NCBI GenBank assembly: GCA_963682055.1
Contig: OY821748.1
Coordinates: 32,471,661 to 32,535,660, forward strand
Length of the DNA stretch: 64,000 nt
From: Primula veris
Taxonomy: Eukaryota; Streptophyta; Magnoliopsida; Ericales; Primulaceae
Reading direction: 5' to 3'
A program made the translations under genes and the position numbers. How positions within the stretch are numbered: position 1 is the stretch's first letter; every line of letters starts with the position of its first letter. The notes below the pieces were generated by a model that saw only the letters and a program-made list of their open reading frames with translations, searched no databases and had not been told where the DNA came from. Positions 59,801 through 64,000 of the stretch are shown here, piece after piece.

Positions 59801-62800
59801 TAAATGTTAATGCCTTATAATGGGTCCCCATTTTGTGTCGAAATAAGCCCTCAAATTAAACCCATCAGAACCGACCACCTCATACGACCTTACCCGCCCT
59901 CATATTAAATTTGAGGGGAGATTTTGAAAGATATAGAATTAGAAATGAATTAGTGTTGATTGTCACACTTTTAATTGTGAACGGCATTTCATTATATAGT
60001 ATTTAATGTTATATCAGAGTTAGTAAATTAACTCAAAACTCCATCCTGAAACCTGATTTCATTTTAATAAGTTGAGGGGGAAAGAAGATATATACGTAAC
60101 CGGGTAAGGTCGAGTGAGCTGATAAGTACGATTCAGCAGCTTCTCGTGTCGTCGAGCATCCTGTCAGCACAAAATAGGGACTCCCTTTTTTCATTGACCA
60201 CTTTGGTGTATTTATAGAGACGGAGAGAGTGGAAGACAATGGGGAAGTACCAAAGAAGTTTAAGACTTTTTTTTTTAAGTCAACTCTTGATTTTGTTGCA
60301 GTACAATTATTTTCTTGTATTTATGTTTTGCTCCCTCTGTTTGTAATTAGGACACTTTCCGTCCATGTTGAACTTCTGGTGGGGGTTTTCATCATTTTTA
60401 TTTTCTAAATCAATAAAAATAAGTAGTGGGTTTTCCACATTAATTAAAAAAGAAAGAATTGAATAATGCAAGTGCTCAGTGAAGAAGTATAAGATGTTGA
60501 AAAAATCAAAATAAAGAGGGAAAGACCTAAAATATTGTGTCCTTGTTAGTACTTCTTGCATTCTCAATTCAATTCAGTAGTCCCTATTTGAGATAGTATT
60601 TTTCTGTTCCGGTATTATGTTGGATGGTGTTAATGTAGACAAGCTTTTTTGTTTTTAAATTGCTCGGCAATTATCAGTAGTTTGTATTACATATAATTCA
60701 CAATTGTTTATGTTTTGCACATATTTTTTAGTTTCCTCATCTTGAGTTGGAGTTTAGTTTAATTACCCGGATCTACCTCTCTTTTCACAGAATCTTATGG
60801 TACACACAAATGGGATCTTTCCATTCTAATAAATAAGCAGTATTGTCTGTCTTGAATGTACAAACATTATACCACAGTTTTACTTATGTATCCTCTCCTC
60901 TGTAATTTTTGTTCTAGGAGAGTATTTTTTCTGCCTGTTATGATTAAACCCATTTTAAATTGAAAGATATATTATCGTGTCTCAGTTTTAATATTTGTTT
61001 ATATCTGACATGATAGAATAAACTTTCACATGTTCTAACTTTTCAGATGACATATTAATGCAGCTACGACTGAGGCCCATGCTGAAGCAAAACTAGCTGG
61101 CATCAATATAACCGTTGGGAGGTAAGAGATTTTGACTATCTTGCCATTTGCGTCTTTGTAATTAACCACTATCTATAACTTATGATTTTTCTCATTTGGC
61201 ATAAGGCAAGGGGAATCGTGTGATTTTGTTTGCAAGTTTAATGGGCAGTCCTGTGTTCCCAACAAACTGATGCTTCTTAATGAATGCAAAACGTAAGTCT
61301 TGGCTCTATCTGTTTTCCCTTTGAATTTTATGTTCTAGAATCTAGATATGCTTTATTTTAATTTTGTATACCACCCTGCCTGAACTGATCAAAATAATGT
61401 ATCTGTTTCCGTGACGTACTCTAACATCTAGCCATCTTTATTAGCTTTTTTCAAAGAGAGTTATACAGTAAAGAATAGGGTGCCTTGGTCTTGGGGATCT
61501 CATAACTTCATGTTCATCTCTTTAATTGCCCTGAGTTGCCAATAGCTCCTTAATAATGGAATCTTTTCATAAGAACTGACCAGAAGGCTGATTTCGAAAT
61601 AATAGAACTTGTTGAACTAAAGATTCTCTCGATGAAAATTATGAAGTCACTGATATTTTTTGCTGTGCAATTACCTGCTTTTCAGAATTTTTAATTTGTG
61701 ATCAAGCCACTTATTCTTTTCTGGTGGCTCGTAAACAGTATGCAGAAATATATGAGGTGTAATGGGGATTGTTTGGCAAGTATTGGTGCTGACCAACCTG
61801 CTGAAGTTGTAGATGATGCTCCCACAGATCTGGTATTTTTGCTCTTTTATGCACCGTTTTCTTTTTTCCTTTATTTTCTGATGAAGGCTAGTAACTAGTT
61901 TAAACTTGTAGGAAATCTTTTGATATGCACCAAGTTTGTGGGCGTTGAGAGTTAAATTATCAGAGTGATAAGAAATGTATGGAAAATTACGAGGGTTTAT
62001 GAATTATTAAGACCGACTGCACATGCCTAACAAAACTTTTAATCTGGTAAAAAAGGCCACTTCGATGATATAAACCTCACTGTTTGTATTAGTAGCTTGA
62101 TTCTTTCCCCTCAACCAAAGTTTATTATTTTAGAAGTGTTGTCAGCTATGTTGCATGGATCCGGGTATCGTATCCGATACGATACGGATACGCATATACG
62201 GATTTTTTGAAAAATTAGGATACGATACGGCTAGGATACGGCAATTATAATTATAATAAAAATTATTATATATATATATATATATCCTGCTACAAATTAA
62301 TTTTTACTTATCAAACATTATCTGGAAATACAATTCCCCAAAAAGTGTTCTATAATATGTAAGTACTTATGTATATTTGTACTTTCTCACAAATAACAAA
62401 GATATATTTTATACTAATATAGCATGTATGACCGACCTATTATTTAATTAGCTTATAATACTTTGCCTTAAATTTGTAAATAAGTATAAATTTCCAACCC
62501 CACCGTATCTTAAACCTATCGGTGAAGCATCTGTGAAGTATATTGAAGTATTGGATATGTCAAACTTTTGAAAAGTCAAGGATATGGCATTTGGAGTATC
62601 CGAGACGAGTATCGGATAAGTCAAACCTTTGAAAAGTCAAGGATACGGCATTTGGAGTATCGGAGTATCGTATCCGATACGGCATTTTTTAAAAAAAACT
62701 GGAGTATCCATGCCATGAAAGCCAAAGTAGCTAGAATTATAAAAATCACAACTCTTGAGACTGTTGGTGTATAATCTTTAGTACTATTATAATCAGTAGA

Positions 62801-62924
62801 ATCATGATAAATTTCGTTTTGGGTTGACCAGAATCCAGGAGCGTGCCTGTACACAAAAACGGAATCAGTCCTTTCCTGTGACGGCTCACATCGGCATACA
62901 AGACGGCTTTGCCCTTGTGCATAG
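47816..62924 (+). CDS. Plant homologue of SPRING (C12orf49), 11 exons, 270 aa
   Basis: Exons: 47816-47892, 48017-48093, 51534-51609, 51700-51772, 51897-51948, 52296-52357, 59657-59720, 61064-61121, 61206-61292, 61739-61832, 62832-62924 (813 nt, in frame). An N-terminal hydrophobic anchor (residues 5-25) is followed by [64 protein letters not shown] and YVSDFHHC, the cysteine signature of SPRING. A C-terminal half of about 110 residues ([62 protein letters not shown]) extends the fold compared with the animal protein. Animal SPRING is a Golgi membrane glycoprotein needed for site-1 protease maturation; a like role in plants is inference. Exon 8 uses the second of two AGs (61047 and 61063); the first would shift frame. 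Intron 6 holds a Copia element, intron 10 a MITE-like repeat. Confidence 0.92.
48180..48870 (+). repeat. Degenerate tandem repeats in intron 2 of the SPRING homologue, about 200-bp period
   Basis: GATGAAA(T/C)T(G/C)TTGGACTCGGTGGC(G/-)AACTAGGATTC-like text occurs near 48180 and 48388, with weaker copies near 48598 (GTGAAATTGTCCGCTCGTGAA) and 48850. Each is followed by TTTTATTTTG- and GCTGCAGCCC/GTTGCAACCCC-type text. No coding role. Confidence 0.5.
50694..50722. repeat. CA/TA microsatellite in intron 2 of the SPRING homologue
   Basis: ACACACACACACATATTTATATATATAT. Flanking intron sequence 48871-51356 otherwise shows no gene signal. Confidence 0.8.
51357..51449 (+). other. Exon-like segment in intron 2 of the SPRING homologue (possible alternative terminal exon)
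   Basis: After a good acceptor (GATTCCAG) comes a 30-residue open stretch [20 protein letters not shown] then [10 protein letters not shown] and TAG. It does not join in frame to the normal donor of exon 2 (48093), but does join in phase 0 to an overlapping donor two bases on (TATGGT/GTGTTT, 48095). Used so, it would give a short protein with the membrane anchor and no cysteine domain. I do not recognise the peptide. Confidence 0.3.
52884..53624. mobile_element. hAT MITE inside the left LTR of the Copia element
   Basis: Ends are CAATGTTTTAAA and its exact inverse TTTAAAACATTG. CTAAATAC at 52876-52883 and 53625-53632 is an 8-bp target duplication, the hAT hallmark. The right LTR has an uninterrupted CTAAATAC, which proves the empty site. 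Subterminal parts carry TAGCG(C/T)-rich repeats (GCGTAGCTACGTAGCGC) and a three-fold GGGGCGAA..GTGACATGTTATT repeat near 53400-53500. No transposase. Confidence 0.95.
53664..55192 (-). pseudogene. Copia reverse transcriptase and RNase H, frameshifted
   Basis: Minus strand, in order: 55192-54884 ([72 protein letters not shown]; the RVT_2 start), then 54666-54325 ([20 protein letters not shown]), 54347-54111 ([20 protein letters not shown]) and 54092-53664 ([46 protein letters not shown]; RNase H). The active-site YVDD block between 54880 and 54670 is not in one frame. The pieces overlap in different frames, so no working polyprotein can be made. Confidence 0.88.
55339..56469. mobile_element. 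Mutator-like fold-back element inside the Copia pol region
   Basis: Terminal inverted repeats of 241 bp (55339-55579 and 56229-56469) begin GAGTTTTTTGCCAAAATAGG and differ at only a few bases. GTCGTTTTG at 55330-55338 and 56470-56478 is a perfect 9-bp target duplication, the Mutator hallmark. The 649-bp centre shows no transposase. Each arm holds two hairpin-forming parts (around ACTTCGTTAATTGAATTGAC and CACAGAACTTCG) and two copies of the near-palindrome AAAACGATCGGTCGTTTT. Confidence 0.95.
56981..58160 (-). pseudogene. Copia protease and integrase
   Basis: The protease motif [12 protein letters not shown] reads on the minus strand near 58160-58120, with [15 protein letters not shown] following. 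The integrase frame 57904-56981 carries the zinc-binding GAG-pre-integrase part ([22 protein letters not shown]) and the catalytic [21 protein letters not shown] and [10 protein letters not shown]. It is cut off from the reverse transcriptase by the Mutator-like insert and by frame changes. This 307-residue frame is the longest intact piece of the element. Confidence 0.9.
58469..59290 (-). pseudogene. Copia gag region, broken
   Basis: Minus strand 58852-58469 reads [39 protein letters not shown] and [20 protein letters not shown], the usual gag core of plant Copia elements. The N-terminal part (59290-58860, with [20 protein letters not shown]) is in other frames. A following stretch at 58440-58160 holds the linker to the protease. 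Stops rule out function. Confidence 0.85.
59316..59328 (-). other. Primer-binding site of the Copia element
   Basis: On the minus strand TGGTATCAGAGCC follows the LTR end ...AAATCAACA, a perfect tRNA-iMet primer-binding site. Confidence 0.9.
62144..62732. mobile_element. MITE-like repeat of GGATACG/CGTATCC motifs in intron 10 of the SPRING homologue
   Basis: Imperfect inverted ends (AGCTATGTTGCATGGATCC at the left, inverted right end AGCTACTTTGGC... with CATGGCATGGATACTCC) enclose clusters of GTATCGTATCCGATACGATA and GGAGTATC.GAGTATCGTATC motifs, a TA microsatellite (62268-62285) and a direct repeat of TCAA(G)GATA(T/C)GGCATTTGGAG. No ORF. The superfamily is not fixed. Confidence 0.55.
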
Positions 62925-63640
62925 TTTGATAATGATTTTGTAAGACTGTTCTCATCCATATACCGGTGTAAGTTTTTTTACCCTTCATGGTATATCTTAT
63001 ATAAGTTTTGCATAGTTATGTAGAAAACTTTATTGGTGCTTTATGTTCGATGCTACTGCTTTGTTAACTTTCCTGAAATAAAAACTACGAATCTCAGCCA
63101 AGTTGGTTCTCTAAAATGATTTAAGTTTTCCGGAACTGTAACTGAAGAATACATTTTTTTAACCAAACAAGTTATTTCTATATGCTAATGTAGAAACCTT
63201 AACGGTCTGCCAACTGTTAAATACGATGTAATGTTATGTCTATTTGGATCTTGCTTTTTAGCTATGACGCAACCTTCATAAAGCTGATTTAAAACTTCGT
63301 TTATTAGCTTGTTTTGTTTTCATATACAGAGTAATAAGGATATGTATATTGATTGTTGTGCATTTTGATAGAAGAGTATTTTAGAATTTAGCACAATGTA
63401 CCTCATGTATTTATAAAAGTTAAAAGTTTTAAAATAAAAAGACGTTCTGATCTAACTGAGAAAAAAAGTTGTATTTTGTTAGCGTAGATTTTTCAGTTTG
63501 TTTTCCAAAAGTGACTGTTAGAGTTTTGTTTCTCCTAGTGAGTTTAAGATTCCCTTTTCTGGTGAAACATTAAATTCTACAAATAATATACAGCAAATCG
63601 ATGGCTGGGTCTGCAGAAGGTTGCTGATCTGCTGGAATGA
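62925..63640 (+). other. 3' flank of the SPRING homologue
   Basis: AT-rich sequence after the TAG at 62922-62924, probably including the 3'UTR. No second gene or RNA is seen in it. Confidence 0.4.
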
Positions 63641-63751
63641 AGTATTGTTCGTTTTTGTTCATGGTCTTCTTGAACTATGGTTGCCATTGGAGTGGAGTGG
63701 TATGATGTTTTTGCCAAGCTATACTGTATATTGTAAATATGGTGGTAGCTT

Positions 63752-64000
63752 CAGGGCCGGATTTTGGGCTAGGGCCAAGAGGCACGGGCCTAGAGCTCCC
63801 AAAAAACGTATATTTTTAAGACCCCCGTTTGGCAAAATATTAAATATATATAATTAATTTCATTTCTCTAATCAATAGTTATCTGTGGCTGAGTGGTTGG
63901 TTTGCTTAAAGAGTCTAGTCAACCCGTGTTCGAGAAAATATTACATATATATATATATATATATATATAGATGAACTGATGAAGAGAGGTTTATTAGGAG
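63752..64000. mobile_element. Left end of a probable hAT-family element running off the window
   Basis: CAGGGCCGGATTTTGGGCTA followed by GGGCCAAGAGGCACGGGCCTAG is the start of a widespread plant hAT end type (CAGGGCCGG...). The other end is beyond 64000. Near 63881-63935, GTGGCTGAGTGGTTGG and GTGTTCGAGAA recall RNA polymerase III A and B boxes, but no full SINE is shown. Confidence 0.45.

Noticed and set aside
63881..63935. tRNA-derived SINE
   Set aside because: A-box-like and B-box-like text is present, but the B box is poor, no A-rich tail or target duplication is seen, and the region is already explained as part of a hAT-like end.
63942..63969. TA run as an AT-rich origin or regulatory site
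   Set aside because: A simple microsatellite; nothing else supports a function.
1..64000. CRISPR arrays, rRNA, tRNA genes, operons
   Set aside because: No spaced direct repeats of CRISPR type, no rRNA text and no full tRNA cloverleaf were recognised. The gene structure is that of a plant nuclear genome.

Overview
The window is nuclear DNA of a flowering plant, most likely a eudicot. It is AT-rich, its genes have many introns with GT-AG (and one GC-AG) junctions, and the spaces and introns are full of plant transposons: Copia and Ty3/Gypsy LTR elements, an L1-type LINE, and Stowaway, Tourist, hAT, CACTA-like, pogo-like and Mutator-like elements. No prokaryotic, organellar, rRNA or CRISPR feature is visible. 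The species cannot be fixed from the sequence.

Four host genes are recognisable. (1) 1303-1619 (+) is the last coding exon of an atypical LRR-III receptor-like kinase whose main body lies outside the window. (2) 17431-22134 (+) is a complete eight-exon gene for a SANT/Myb-like DUF3755 nuclear protein of 296 aa. (3) 24727-41116 (-) is a 19-exon gene for an EFR3-like (EFOP/SEMI-ROLLED LEAF2 family) plasma-membrane scaffold of about 904 aa, with a non-coding leader exon near 43108. (4) 47816-62924 (+) is an 11-exon gene for a plant homologue of SPRING/C12orf49, a secretory-pathway protein of 270 aa. Exon coordinates were worked out by joining reading frames across splice sites; every junction keeps frame. 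Genes 2 and 3 converge; genes 3 and 4 are divergent.

Layout. 1-2600: receptor-kinase end and LTR-like relics. 2600-9250: relic of a non-autonomous LTR element, then a decayed LINE carrying a solo LTR with a perfect target duplication. 9.6-16.5 kb: a patchwork of MITEs and minisatellites, including a duplicated block (10.7-13.65 kb). 22.1-24.5 kb: a fold-back element and a probable hAT MITE. Intron 5 of the EFR3-like gene holds a gag-only Gypsy-type element whose LTR was hit by a second non-autonomous LTR element. 43.2-47.8 kb: a relic of a plant-mobile-domain (MAIN-like) gene and tandem repeats. Intron 6 of the SPRING homologue holds a Copia element that was itself hit by an hAT MITE (in one LTR) and a Mutator-like element with 241-bp terminal inverted repeats (in pol), each with an exact target duplication.

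The host genes do not form a shared pathway: phosphoinositide-kinase scaffolding, chromatin/DNA binding, secretory-protease regulation and receptor signalling are simply neighbours. The most informative novelties are the nested-insertion stratigraphy, the tandem repeats in the leader intron and intron 1 of the EFR3-like gene (including a duplicated splice donor), an unexplained exon-like segment in intron 2 of the SPRING homologue, and the palindrome-rich Mutator-like fold-back element.
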